Assembly: GCA_016302005.1 (NCBI GenBank)
Contig: JAEDOK010000006.1
Span: forward strand, 1 to 24,152
DNA: 24,152 nt
Reading direction: 5' to 3'
Origin: Oscillospiraceae bacterium
GTDB lineage: Bacteria; Bacillota_A; Clostridia; Oscillospirales; Oscillospiraceae
The notes under the pieces were generated by a model, which was given only the letters and a program-made list of their open reading frames with translations, ran no database searches and was not told where the DNA came from. The position numbers and the translations under genes are program-made. Shown one piece after another: positions 1-7,685 of the stretch (its first letter is position 1; each line of letters starts with the position of its first letter).

Positions 1-130
1 TTTTGCCCACGCAGACAGAGCCGCTGATTCAACAGGACATGTCCCCGCCCTACAATCGCTTTTCACGATTCACTGAATTCCTCCGTAAGGCGCGTCAGGG
101 ATGCCGCGCGCTACGGGGTCGGCGGGGTGC

Positions 131-162
131 CTGCACGCTGGCGGCTGATAGCCGCCCCTACG
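131..162. repeat. Interspersed repeat fragment with GGCGGCT/AGCCGCC hairpin
   Basis: A perfect 7-bp inverted repeat, GGCGGCT (140-146) and AGCCGCC (150-156) with a 3-nt loop, is followed by CCTACG. Almost the same block recurs at 10179-10203, and a related tail at 6792-6815. The rest of 1-183 holds no convincing gene. It contains CCCCGCCCTACA near 44-55, another motif shared with 1259-1276 and 6663-6678, so this upstream gap seems built from the same repeat family as the other intergenic regions. Confidence 0.6.
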
Positions 163-183
163 ATTTATAAGGAGTTGCGGGAT

Positions 184-1155
184 ATGAATAAACAAATGCG
201 CAGCTTGTCTCTGCTATATCGCCTTTTGCGCGGGGAGGCGCTGTCCGTGCGGGCACTGGCGGAGGAGTTCGGGGTGTCCGAAAAGACGATCTCGCGGGAT
301 CTTTTTGAATGCAAGGCGTTTTTCTGCGAGTGCCGCGACATTGCGGGAAACGCAGAGCCGGAATATGACCAGCGCACCAAAACCTATCGTCTGTCTCCCG
401 ACGATTTTCTGACCAATCAGGAGATGTTCCTGCTGCTGAAGCTGCTTTTGGGCACGCGGGCGTTGAGCCGTGAGGAGCTTTTGCAGCTCGTCGAAAAGCT
501 CAAGCGCTTCACCACGCAGGCAGACCGCGCCTGCTTGGAGGAGATGATCGACGCGGAGCAGCGCTACTATGAGCCGGTGCACCATGACTGCAAGTCCCTC
601 AAGCAGACGTTATGGCAGGTAATGCGCTGCATTGACCGCCGCTGCGAGATCACCATCCGCTATTATAAAATGGATCGTTCGGAGGTTACGCGCCGCATCT
701 GTCCCCTGTCTATTTTGTTCTCGGAATACTATTTCTATCTGATCGCGGTGCGGGCGGACGACGCGGCGCAGAAGCCGATCTATTTCCGCATTGACCGCAT
801 TCACGGTATTGTCGAGCATCGGGAGTGCTTTGCGCGCACGCCGCAGCTCCGCTTCAACGAGGGCGCGTTCCGCCGCCGCAATCAGTATATGCTCCCGGGC
901 AAGGAGCGCAGCATTCGCTTTGCCTTTTCCGGCCCCTCCGTGCAGGCGGTTTTGGATCGTCTGCCCACCGCACGCATTGTCGGGCAGGAGGGAAAACGCT
1001 ATGTCTTGGAGGCAGAGGTCTATGGAGACGGCATTAAAATGTTCCTACTGAGTCAGGGCAGCTGGGTCAAGGTGCTTGCGCCTGCCGAATTCGTCGAGGA
1101 AATGCGCAAGGAGATCGACAAAATGCAGGCGAGCTATGTGGAAACGCCGGAATAA
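184..1155 (+). CDS. WYL-domain transcriptional regulator (DeoR-like HTH)
   Basis: Predicted 323-residue DNA-binding regulator. An N-terminal helix-turn-helix lies at about residues 18-40 (SVRALAEEFGVSEKTISRDL), a linker of about 80 residues follows, then a WYL domain at about 150-215 (strand EYYFYLIAVR at 181-190 and the segment YFRIDRIHGI) and a C-terminal WCX-like region to the end. WYL proteins are ligand-responsive regulators, often of DNA damage, nucleotide or defence genes; the ligand here is unknown. The start at 184 is chosen because AAGGAG lies just upstream (170-175); an in-frame GTG at 127 would run through repeat sequence and add 19 unlikely residues. The gene stands alone and converges on argF. 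It is about 15 kb from the cas genes, so a role in controlling them cannot be inferred from position. Confidence 0.88.
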   Translation: MNKQMRSLSLLYRLLRGEALSVRALAEEFGVSEKTISRDLFECKAFFCECRDIAGNAEPEYDQRTKTYRLSPDDFLTNQEMFLLLKLLLGTRALSREELLQLVEKLKRFTTQADRACLEEMIDAEQRYYEPVHHDCKSLKQTLWQVMRCIDRRCEITIRYYKMDRSEVTRRICPLSILFSEYYFYLIAVRADDAAQKPIYFRIDRIHGIVEHRECFARTPQLRFNEGAFRRRNQYMLPGKERSIRFAFSGPSVQAVLDRLPTARIVGQEGKRYVLEAEVYGDGIKMFLLSQGSWVKVLAPAEFVEEMRKEIDKMQASYVETPE

Positions 1156-1157
1156 CG

Positions 1158-1203
1158 CGAATCACCACACAAAATGGAGGTGCCCATTTTGTGTGGTGAT
1201 TCG
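1158..1203. terminator. Perfect 20-bp inverted repeat between convergent genes, possible bidirectional terminator
   Basis: Arms at 1158-1177 and 1184-1203 are exact reverse complements, with a 6-nt loop (AGGTGC). The repeat starts 2 nt after the regulator stop codon and sits between that gene and argF, which read toward each other. No run of T follows on either strand, so it is not a canonical intrinsic terminator. It could block transcription from both sides, protect 3' ends, or be a small mobile or repetitive hairpin. Confidence 0.5.
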
Positions 1204-1230
1204 TATGTTATGGCGATGCGCGTCATTGGT

Positions 1231-1280
1231 CGGTAGTTCCTGCACCGGTTTATGACATATCCCTGCCCTACAGGGGAGAG
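1231..1280. repeat. Interspersed repeat fragments (CGGTAGTTCCTGCACCGG and CCCTGCCCTACAGGGG)
   Basis: CGGTAGTTCCTGCACCGG at 1231-1248 recurs with few changes at 6705-6722, 9980-9994 and 10162-10180. The adjacent CCCTGCCCTACAGGGG (near 1261-1276), itself a small hairpin, recurs as CCCCGCCCTACAGGG at 6664-6678. These lie in the gap downstream of argF and are not coding. Confidence 0.6.
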
Positions 1281-1305
1281 CCGGGCTGCATGGGAAAAAT
1301 TCAGA

Positions 1306-2289
1306 TTACAGGGTGGCGGCGAGGACGGCTTTGATGGTGTGCATGCGGTTCTCCGCCTCGTCAAAGACGATGGACTGCTTGCTCTCAAAGACCTCGTCCG
1401 TGACCTCCAAGGCATCTAAGCGGAATTTTTCACCGATCTGTCTGCCGATGCCGGTGTTGAGGTCGTGGAAGGCTGGCAGGCAGTGCATGAAGACGGCGTG
1501 CTCTCCCGCATTTTCCATCAGCTTTCGCGTGACCTGATAGGGGAGCATCTTCGAAATGCGCTCCTCCCATGCCTCCATCGGTTCGCCCATTGAGACCCAT
1601 ACGTCCGTATAGATGACGTCTGCGCCTGCGGTCGCCTTCATGGGATCGGTCTCGAAGGCAAGCGTTGCGCCGGTCTGCGAAGCGATCTCCTCACAGCGGG
1701 CAATCAGGTCGGGATTCGGGAAATAGCCCTCCGGCCCGCAGGCGACAAAGTGCAGCCCTAACTTCGCGCAGCCGATCATCAGGGAATTTGCCATGTTATA
1801 GCGGCAGTCACCCATGAAGACGAGCTTCCTGCCCCGCAGCGAGCCGAAATGCTCACGGATGGTCAGCATATCCGCAAGGATCTGCGTGGGGTGGTATTCG
1901 TTCGTCAGACCGTTCCAGACAGGCACGCCGGCATGCTTTGCCAGTTCCTCGACGATCTCCTGCCCAAAGCCGCGGTACTCAATGCCGTCATAGAGCCTGC
2001 CGAGGACGCGGGCGGTGTCCGCGATGGACTCCTTTTTGCCGATCTGCGAGCCGGTCGGGTCGAGATAGGTCACATGCATGCCGAGATCGTAGGCGGCGAC
2101 CTCAAAGGAGCAGCGGGTGCGGGTGGAGGTCTTTTCAAAGATCAGCGCGATGGATTTACCCTTGCAGGTGTCGTGCGGGACGCCCGCCTTTTTCTTTGCC
2201 TTGAGGTCGGCGGCGAGGTCGAGCAAGCCCGTGATCTCCTCGGGGGTGAAGTCCAGCAGGGTCAGAAAATTCTTGCCTTTCAGATTCAT
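1306..2289 (-). CDS. argF: Ornithine carbamoyltransferase
   Basis: Cytosolic enzyme of arginine biosynthesis that makes citrulline from ornithine and carbamoyl phosphate. The 327 residues match the family length. The carbamoyl-phosphate loop STRTR is at 55-59, HPTQ at 133-136, the ornithine-side segment DVWVSMGEP at 229-237 and HCLPAFHD at 269-276, so all expected catalytic motifs are present. The ATG at 2289 is preceded by AGGAGGACAAT, whose first bases overlap the argD stop region, so translation is probably coupled to argD. The gene is the second of an argD-argF operon. The anabolic reading (argF rather than catabolic arcB) is supported by the argD neighbour and the absence of arcA or arcC here. 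No other arg gene is in the window. Confidence 0.95.
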   Translation of the reverse strand: MNLKGKNFLTLLDFTPEEITGLLDLAADLKAKKKAGVPHDTCKGKSIALIFEKTSTRTRCSFEVAAYDLGMHVTYLDPTGSQIGKKESIADTARVLGRLYDGIEYRGFGQEIVEELAKHAGVPVWNGLTNEYHPTQILADMLTIREHFGSLRGRKLVFMGDCRYNMANSLMIGCAKLGLHFVACGPEGYFPNPDLIARCEEIASQTGATLAFETDPMKATAGADVIYTDVWVSMGEPMEAWEERISKMLPYQVTRKLMENAGEHAVFMHCLPAFHDLNTGIGRQIGEKFRLDALEVTDEVFESKQSIVFDEAENRMHTIKAVLAATL

Positions 2290-2298
2290 ATTGTCCTC

Positions 2299-3462
2299 CT
2301 ATTCAGCCGCGCATTCCATCAGCTTCTGCACGGCGGTTTCCAAAAGTTCCATCGGGATATTTAAGGCGGGGAGCAGGCGGATCTTCTGCTTCGCGGTTGT
2401 GACCAGCACGCCCTTTTGCAGCGCCAGCTCCGCAAATTCGCGCGCGGGCTTCTCGACCTCCAAGCCGAGCATCAAGCCCATGCCGCTCACGCTTTTGATC
2501 CCCTTGCAGCCGGAGAGGGTACGGAATATGTAATCCGAACGTTCCCTTACGCCGGCAAGCAGCTTGTCGTCGATGCGGCTTAGGATATTCACCGCGCCCG
2601 CGCAGCAGGTTGGGTTGCCGCCGAAGGTCGAGCCGTGGTCGCCGGGGCGGAAGACCTCCGCCGTCCGCGCGCCGAACAGCGTCGCGCCAATGGGAAGCCC
2701 ACCCCCCAAGCCCTTCGCTGTGGTGACGATATCGGGCTGCAAGCCGTATTCCATATAGCCGTAAAGGTGTCCGCTGCGTCCGTTGCCCAGCTGCACCTCG
2801 TCGGCGATCAGCAGAAGGTCATATGCTTCCGCGATCTCGCGCAGCGCGTCGGCGTAATCCTGCCCGATGGGCATCACGCCGCCCTCGCCCTGCACCGCTT
2901 CAAACATCAAAGCGGCGCATTTATGCTCTTTGACGAGCAGCTCCAATTCCTCCCGGTCGCCTGCCGTGGCATAGAGAAAGCCCTCGGGGAGCGGCTGATA
3001 GTCCTTATGGTAGACATCCTGTCCCGTAGCGGCAAGGGTTGCCAGCGTGCGTCCGTGGAAGCTGTGCTTCAGGGTCACGATATTGTAATATTCCGCGCCC
3101 TTCTGCTCCGTGCCCCATTTCCTTGCCGCCTTGATGGCGCATTCGTTCGCTTCCGCGCCGGAGTTCGAGAAAAAGACGCGGGACATGCCCGTCCGTTCAC
3201 AGAGCATCTGCGCAAGGGTTGCCGTGGGCGCGGAATAATAGAGGTTGGAGCAGTGCTGAAATTTGCCGAGCTGCGCGGTCACTGCCGCCTTCCACTGCTC
3301 GTCGTTCAGTCCGAAAATATTCACGGCGATGCCGCTGCCGAGGTCGATGTACGATTTGCCGTCCGTATCCCGCACGAGGGAGCCGCTGCCCTCGGAAAGC
3401 TCCATCGGGAAACGGTTATAGGTGTGCGCAAGGTAACGGCGGTCCAGCTCCGAAGTGTTCAT
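2299..3462 (-). CDS. argD: Acetylornithine aminotransferase
   Basis: PLP-dependent class III aminotransferase of 387 residues that converts N-acetylglutamate semialdehyde to N-acetylornithine. Visible motifs are SNSGAEANECAIKAARK (99-115), HSFHGRT (133-139), DEVQLGNGRSG (221-231) and the PLP lysine in TTAKGLGGGLPIG, K250. The usual DEVQTG reads DEVQLG here, a small departure. ATG 3462 is chosen because GGAGG lies about 8 nt upstream and family members begin at this MNTSELDRRYL-type segment; the in-frame ATGs further up lie in or downstream of the promoter. It heads the argD-argF operon and ends 9 nt before argF. Related ornithine or succinylornithine aminotransferases look similar, but linkage to argF favours ArgD. 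Confidence 0.93.
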   Translation of the reverse strand: MNTSELDRRYLAHTYNRFPMELSEGSGSLVRDTDGKSYIDLGSGIAVNIFGLNDEQWKAAVTAQLGKFQHCSNLYYSAPTATLAQMLCERTGMSRVFFSNSGAEANECAIKAARKWGTEQKGAEYYNIVTLKHSFHGRTLATLAATGQDVYHKDYQPLPEGFLYATAGDREELELLVKEHKCAALMFEAVQGEGGVMPIGQDYADALREIAEAYDLLLIADEVQLGNGRSGHLYGYMEYGLQPDIVTTAKGLGGGLPIGATLFGARTAEVFRPGDHGSTFGGNPTCCAGAVNILSRIDDKLLAGVRERSDYIFRTLSGCKGIKSVSGMGLMLGLEVEKPAREFAELALQKGVLVTTAKQKIRLLPALNIPMELLETAVQKLMECAAE

Positions 3463-3493
3463 TGGATGCCTCCGAAAAAGATTTGTTCGCTTC

Positions 3494-3522
3494 ATTATAC
3501 CGAATCCGCGAATCGGGGTCAA
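3494..3522 (-). promoter_or_regulatory. Sigma-A promoter of argD-argF
   Basis: On the minus strand TTGACC (3517-3522) and TATAAT (3494-3499) are separated by exactly 17 nt. Transcription would start near 3487, giving a leader of about 25 nt before the argD ATG. The -35 box lies inside an imperfect inverted repeat (3509-3533). Confidence 0.85.
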
Positions 3523-3533
3523 GCCCCAATCCG
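3509..3533. repeat. Imperfect inverted repeat overlapping the argD -35 box
   Basis: CGAATCGGGG (3509-3518), loop TCAAG, CCCCAATCCG (3524-3533) pair at 8 of 10 positions. It lies just after the stop codon of the upstream DUF421 gene, so it could end that transcript, although no T-run follows, or act as an operator for argD. It does not look like a typical AT-rich ArgR box. Confidence 0.45.
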
Positions 3534-3538
3534 AGAAT

Positions 3539-4216
3539 TCAGCTTTTCTCGCGTTTTTTTACGAAATAGACCTTTCCTTTGCAGTCTACGGTCATTAAAA
3601 GCACTTCCGAAAGCGCACAGTTCCGCTTTTGCAGCTCCTTTTTGATCCACATCTCGTCCCGCTTTGCAATTTCCATATTCTCCCGCATCAGATTGCCGTC
3701 AGAGATCAGCGTCACGGGCAGCTCTGTCTCGCTTGCTTGGATGCCCGCGTCCCTTGCCGAGGAGGGACGATCCTTGGCATAGAGCAGCGTCGAGAGCTGC
3801 CCGTTCGTCTCCAAGATCGCGAATTTGACCTCCGACAGATCGAAAATCTCCTGCTCCCGCAGGTGCATCGTCAGCTCGTCTAAATTGACATGGGTTTGGC
3901 GAAGATTCTTTTCCAGAATCCGCCCGTTTTCAATGAGAATCACCGGCTTGCCGCACAGCAGACGACGCACACGGATGGAGCGGAACATCAAAAACGCCAT
4001 CAGCATCTCCGCTGCGATGACCAGCCCGATGGGGACAAGACCGTGCAGAATGGAACGGTCCGGCTCCTCCATCGGGATGGTCGCGAGGTTTGCCAACAGC
4101 ATCGTCACGACGAATTCCGAAGGCTCCATCTCTCCAATCTGACGCTTGCCTAAAAGCCGCACCGTCACGATCAGCACCATATGAAACAGCACGGTTCGCC
4201 AGATCATCGTCCACAT
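3539..4216 (-). CDS. DUF421 family membrane protein (YetF/YcaP-like)
   Basis: Predicted 225-residue inner-membrane protein. There are three membrane segments at about 5-22, 36-48 and 59-79, with the family signature GKRQIGEM at 24-31 between the first two. A cytosolic domain follows with PVILIENGRI (91-100) and a second repeat-like half to the C-terminus (VYFVKKREKS). DUF421 proteins form assemblies of unknown transport or signalling function; some are linked to spore biology in Firmicutes. ATG 4216 has GGAGG 9 nt upstream and places the first membrane helix at the N-terminus; an in-frame ATG at 4264 would add a basic, unlikely extension. It is divergent from glnN and upstream of argD on the same strand, but argD has its own promoter. 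Confidence 0.85.
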   Translation of the reverse strand: MWTMIWRTVLFHMVLIVTVRLLGKRQIGEMEPSEFVVTMLLANLATIPMEEPDRSILHGLVPIGLVIAAEMLMAFLMFRSIRVRRLLCGKPVILIENGRILEKNLRQTHVNLDELTMHLREQEIFDLSEVKFAILETNGQLSTLLYAKDRPSSARDAGIQASETELPVTLISDGNLMRENMEIAKRDEMWIKKELQKRNCALSEVLLMTVDCKGKVYFVKKREKS

Positions 4217-4377
4217 ACGCCATCGCCTCCGACGGATAGTTTGCACGCCGAATGCGTGTTTCATCCGTTTTTGAGAAAGAGGGGAATTGAAAATGATAAA
4301 TCTGTCGTTAATTTGTATAAATTTTCCTGCCGGAAAAAGGAGAGGTTTGTGGACGCCTATGAAATCTTCAAAAAGAC

Positions 4378-4406
4378 TTGCAATTTCGAAGTTTATCCGC
4401 TAAACT
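4378..4406 (+). promoter_or_regulatory. Promoter of glnN
   Basis: TTGCAA (4378-4383) and TAAACT (4401-4406) are 17 nt apart, about 40 nt before the glnN ATG, which has GGAGG at 4436-4440. The rest of the 231-bp gap between DUF421 and glnN is AT-rich and shows no obvious structured leader. Confidence 0.65.
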
Positions 4407-4447
4407 GTTACAATCACGGATCAAAGAAACGATTTGGAGGGATAAAA

Positions 4448-6556
4448 ATGAAAAAAATCAGCGAGCTATTCGGCGAGAATGTGTTCAGCAAGGCAGTGAT
4501 GCGTGAGCGTCTGCCCCGTGAGGTCTATCAGGAGGTCGTCAATGTTGAGCAGCACGGCGGACAGATCTCCATGGCGGCTGCCGATGTTGTCGCAAAAGCC
4601 ATGATGGAATGGGCGGTTGAAAAGGGCGCGACCCATTATACCCACTGGTTCCAGCCGCTGACGGGCATCACGGCGGAAAAGCATGACTCGTTTCTCTCCC
4701 TGCCGGACGAGCAGGGCAGAGTCATTCTGAAGCTGACGGGCAAGCAGCTTATCATGGGTGAGCCGGATGCATCCTCCTTCCCCTCGGGCGGTCTGCGTGC
4801 GACGCACTATGCCCGAGGCTATACCGCATGGGATATCACCTCGCCTGCCTTTGTCAAGGAGATGTCCTGCGGAACGATCTTGTGCATTCCGACGGTTTTC
4901 GTCTCTTATTCGGGCGAAGCGCTGGACAACAAGACACCGCTGCTGCGCTCCATGCAGGCGCTGTCCCAGCACGCGCTGCGCATCCTGCGGCTGTTCGGCG
5001 ACACGACTGCGAAAAAGGTCGTCCCCTCGGTCGGCGCGGAACAGGAATACTTTATTGTTGACCGTCAAAAGTACTTACAGCGCCGCGACCTTATCTATAC
5101 CGGCAGAACTCTCTTCGGCGCTCCCGCACCCAAGGGACAGGAGCTGGAGGATCAGTATTTCGGCGTCATCCGCGAGCGCGTCGGCGCGTTTATGGCGGAG
5201 CTGAATCATGAGCTGTGGAAGATGGGCATCACCGCCACCACCCAGCACAACGAGGTCGCGCCTGCGCAGCATGAGTGCGCTCCGATCTTCAGCACCTGCA
5301 ATGTCGCGGTCGATCAGAACCAACTGATGATGGAGACGATGAAGCGCGTTGCCTCCAAGAACGGCTTGGTATGCCTGCTGCATGAGAAGCCCTTCGCGGG
5401 CGTGAACGGCTCGGGCAAGCACAACAACTGGTCCATCGCCACGGACACGGGCGAGAACCTGCTCGACCCCGGCAAGACCCCGAATGACAACCTGCAATTC
5501 CTTTTGGTGCTCTCCTGCATCATCAAGGCGGTTGACCGCCATGCGGACCTTCTGAGAATGTCCACCGCCTGCGTCGGCAACGATCTTCGTCTCGGCGCGG
5601 ACGAGGCGCCTCCCGCGATCATCTCCATCTTCCTCGGCAATCAGCTGGAGGATGTTGTGGAGCAGATCGTCGAAAACGGCACGGCTGCCGGCTGCATCGC
5701 GGGCGGTCAGCTCGACACGGGCGTTTCGACCCTCCCGCTCATTGACAAGGACGCGACCGACCGCAACCGTACCTCTCCCTTTGCCTTCACGGGCAACAAG
5801 TTCGAGTTCCGCATGGTCGGCTCCTCTGACTGCATTGCAAATGCCAACACCGTTCTCAACACGATCGTCGCCGAGGCATTCAGCGAGGCGGCGGATGTCC
5901 TGGAGCAGAGCGACGATTTGGAGACTGCCGCAAACCGGCTGATCGCGGAGAATCTGCGCAATCACAGCCGCGTTGTGTTCAATGGCAACGGCTACAGTCA
6001 GGAATGGGTCGAGGAGGCAGCACGACGCGGCCTGCCGAATCTGCCGAGCATGGTGTCCTCCGTGCCGAGTCTGACGACGGAGAAGGCAATCACGCTGTTT
6101 GGCAAATTCGGCGTGTTTACCAAGGCGGAGCTGGAATCCCGCAGCGAGGTCATGTACGAGACTTACGCCAAGGTCACGCTGATCGAGGCACGCACGATGC
6201 TCCATATGGCGTCGAAGCATTACATCCCCTCCGTTGTGCGTTATTCGGCGCGTCTGGCGGACTCTATCTGCAAGGTGCGCTCCGCCTGTCCGGAGGCGGA
6301 TACCGCCGTACAAGAGGAGCTTTTGAAGGAGACGAGCACCCTTCTGACCGAGGCGAGAGCAGCGCTCAAGGGTTTGGAAGCCGCCGTCGCCGAGAGCAAC
6401 GAGTTAGACTGCGTGTGTGAAATGGCGAACTTCTGCCACGACACCGTCGTGCCCACGATGCACGCCCTTCGGACACCGATTGACAAGCTGGAACTGATTG
6501 TCGATAAGGCAATCTGGCCCGTCCCGACCTATGGTGATCTGATGTTTGAGGTATAA
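4448..6556 (+). CDS. glnN: Glutamine synthetase type III (GSIII)
   Basis: ATP-dependent ligation of ammonia to glutamate in the cytosol. The product has 702 residues, typical of GSIII (about 700-730) and far longer than GSI (about 440-470). Recognisable segments are HWFQPLTGITAEKHDSF (66-82), which is GSIII-specific, SVGAEQEYF with its metal-binding glutamates (194-202), QHNEVAPAQHE (266-276) and NGSGKHNNWS (320-329), the glutamate/ATP loop. ATG 4448 with GGAGG 7 nt upstream is preferred; an in-frame ATG at 4181 would lie inside the divergent DUF421 gene. It is monocistronic, between its own promoter and a strong terminator, as expected for a nitrogen-assimilation gene. No GlnR-type operator was recognised. 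Confidence 0.96.
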   Translation: MKKISELFGENVFSKAVMRERLPREVYQEVVNVEQHGGQISMAAADVVAKAMMEWAVEKGATHYTHWFQPLTGITAEKHDSFLSLPDEQGRVILKLTGKQLIMGEPDASSFPSGGLRATHYARGYTAWDITSPAFVKEMSCGTILCIPTVFVSYSGEALDNKTPLLRSMQALSQHALRILRLFGDTTAKKVVPSVGAEQEYFIVDRQKYLQRRDLIYTGRTLFGAPAPKGQELEDQYFGVIRERVGAFMAELNHELWKMGITATTQHNEVAPAQHECAPIFSTCNVAVDQNQLMMETMKRVASKNGLVCLLHEKPFAGVNGSGKHNNWSIATDTGENLLDPGKTPNDNLQFLLVLSCIIKAVDRHADLLRMSTACVGNDLRLGADEAPPAIISIFLGNQLEDVVEQIVENGTAAGCIAGGQLDTGVSTLPLIDKDATDRNRTSPFAFTGNKFEFRMVGSSDCIANANTVLNTIVAEAFSEAADVLEQSDDLETAANRLIAENLRNHSRVVFNGNGYSQEWVEEAARRGLPNLPSMVSSVPSLTTEKAITLFGKFGVFTKAELESRSEVMYETYAKVTLIEARTMLHMASKHYIPSVVRYSARLADSICKVRSACPEADTAVQEELLKETSTLLTEARAALKGLEAAVAESNELDCVCEMANFCHDTVVPTMHALRTPIDKLELIVDKAIWPVPTYGDLMFEV

Positions 6557-6573
6557 TAAAATAGGTATGAGAC

Positions 6574-6613
6574 AAGCGCCTCCCTGCAAGACACGCAGGA
6601 AGGCGCTTTTTAA
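6574..6613 (+). terminator. Intrinsic terminator of glnN
   Basis: The arm AAGCGCCTCCCTGC and the arm GCAGGAAGGCGCTT form a 14-bp stem with one mismatch around a 7-nt loop, followed by TTTT. It sits 17 nt after the glnN stop codon. Confidence 0.9.
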
Positions 6614-6658
6614 ACATTGAACCAAATAGGCTAAGGACGAATGATGAATGGCTGAGCA

Positions 6659-6830
6659 GCATTCCCCGCCCTACAGGGAGCCTCATGACAATGATACGCA
6701 CCGTCGGTACTTCCTGCACCGGCGCGCCGGGGTCGTTAGCGCAGCCGTTCGCGACGAAGGAGCGTTACGGATGCGGCATACCCCTTGCGGGTGCACGCCC
6801 TACGGCGAGAGTGCGGCAGATGGGCGCAGG
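6659..6830. repeat. Repeat-filled intergenic region upstream of the ruv operon
   Basis: This part of the 385-bp gap between glnN and the next gene holds four repeat blocks and no credible gene. Blocks are CCCCGCCCTACAGGG (6664-6678); CGGTACTTCCTGCACCGG (6705-6722); a block of about 60 bp at 6735-6795 that is the near-exact reverse complement of 10000-10060; and CCCTACGGCGAGAGTGCGG (6798-6816), like the tail of the 10179-10215 copy. An open frame across it exists only because the repeats are GC-rich. Confidence 0.7.
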
Positions 6831-6893
6831 GATTGCCCAAGGATGAAAGGAGCGGCGATTGCGAGGGAAAAACGGCGGGTAGGAAAAAAACAG

Positions 6894-6922
6894 GTGCAAT
6901 TTCGGAAACGGTGTGGTATGAT
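6894..6922 (+). promoter_or_regulatory. Promoter of the orf82-ruvCAB operon
   Basis: GTGCAA (6894-6899), 17 nt, then TATGAT (6917-6922) preceded by TGG, giving an extended -10 element. Transcription would start about 13 nt upstream of the ORF at 6942, whose ribosome binding site GAGGTGA is at 6928-6934. Confidence 0.65.
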
Positions 6923-6941
6923 ACACTCGAGGTGATTTAGA

Positions 6942-7190
6942 ATGCAGGAGAAAAATAGGGAAGAGACTCGTGAAGAAATGACGGAACAGAGCGTCGCGGA
7001 GAACACCGAGACGGAGGAGTCTGCTGTCGAGGAAAAGGAACCTTTTGTGCCCAGCCCGACTTCGAAGCGGGTCTTCGCGTGGATCTTATTTGTAATCGTT
7101 CTTTTGGGGATCGTGAGCTGGCTGCTCAGCATTGCCTTCCCCGGCTGGATCGAAACCGTGCGTGCGTGGGCGCTGGGGCTGTTCCATTGA
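6942..7190 (+). CDS. Small acidic single-pass membrane protein upstream of ruvC
   Basis: 82 residues of unknown function. The first about 35 residues are very acidic and low in complexity (many E, T and S), followed by SPTSKRVFAW, one hydrophobic membrane helix at about 46-67 (FAWILFVIVLLGIVSWLLSI) and a short amphipathic tail. No known domain was recognised. The predicted orientation, by the positive-inside rule (K43, R44 before the helix), is N-terminus inside. GAGGTGA precedes the ATG. The stop codon overlaps the ruvC start, so the two are probably translationally coupled. Its place as first gene of a ruvCAB operon is suggestive but does not prove a role in recombination. Confidence 0.75.
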   Translation: MQEKNREETREEMTEQSVAENTETEESAVEEKEPFVPSPTSKRVFAWILFVIVLLGIVSWLLSIAFPGWIETVRAWALGLFH

Positions 7191-7675
7191 TTATTTTAGG
7201 CATCGACCCCGGGTATGCTACGACGGGGTTTGGTTTGCTCTCTTCGGAGCGCGGGGAATACAGGCTTTTACAATACGGCACGGTGACGACGCCTGCCGAT
7301 CTGTCCTTTCCCAAACGGCTCAACATGCTCTTTGAGGACATGACCCGTCTGCTCGAGGTGACGAAGCCGGAGGCGGTCGCGGTGGAGGAGCTGTTTTGGG
7401 GCCACAATATCACAACGGGCATCGGCGTCTCCCACGGGCGCGGCGTGATCTTGCTCGCCATTGAGCGGGCAGGAGTGCCGCTGTTTGAGTATACGCCGAT
7501 GCAGGTCAAGCAAGCGGTGGTCGGCTACGGCAAGGCGGAAAAACGGCAGGTCATGGATATGACAAGGCGTTTTCTGAAAATGGACAAGCTCCCCCGTCCG
7601 GACGACGCGGCGGACGCGATCGCCATTGCCTTATGCCATGCGCGGAGCGCGACGAGCCGGCTGCCGCAAAAATGA
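7187..7675 (+). CDS. ruvC: Holliday junction resolvase RuvC
   Basis: Metal-dependent endonuclease that cuts Holliday junctions in the RuvABC resolvasome. From the TTG at 7187 the protein has 162 residues and begins MIILGIDPGYATTGFG, matching the RuvC N-terminus. Acidic residues D7, E67/E68 (VEELFW) and D140/D143 (DDAADAIAIALCH) form the catalytic set. The TTG start is preferred because family alignment begins exactly here and the codon overlaps the upstream stop by two bases; a longer frame from 7079 would add 36 unrelated residues. The ribosome binding site is weak, consistent with coupling to the upstream small ORF. Confidence 0.93.
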   Translation: MIILGIDPGYATTGFGLLSSERGEYRLLQYGTVTTPADLSFPKRLNMLFEDMTRLLEVTKPEAVAVEELFWGHNITTGIGVSHGRGVILLAIERAGVPLFEYTPMQVKQAVVGYGKAEKRQVMDMTRRFLKMDKLPRPDDAADAIAIALCHARSATSRLPQK

Positions 7676-7685
7676 GGGATTTGAA

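Noticed and set aside
184..1155. WYL protein as the regulator of the CRISPR operon
   Set aside because: WYL proteins do regulate some CRISPR systems, but this gene is about 15 kb away with unrelated genes between, so nothing in the window supports the link.
1158..1203. Insertion sequence end or attachment site
   Set aside because: There is no transposase or integrase and no target duplication was seen around the inverted repeat; a structured 3' end or small repeat is simpler.
1306..3462. Catabolic arginine deiminase pathway
   Set aside because: The carbamoyltransferase is paired with argD rather than arcA or arcC, which points to biosynthesis.
2635..3645. 336-residue plus-strand frame opposite argD
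   Set aside because: Shadow of argD that also runs through the argD promoter and into the DUF421 gene; no start signal.
5075..6313. 412-residue open frame on the minus strand opposite glnN
   Set aside because: Antisense shadow of GSIII; composition is rich in R, H and V with no family resemblance.
6648..6935. 95-residue frame between glnN and the ruv operon
   Set aside because: It consists of interspersed repeat sequence, lacks a ribosome binding site and has no plausible protein features.
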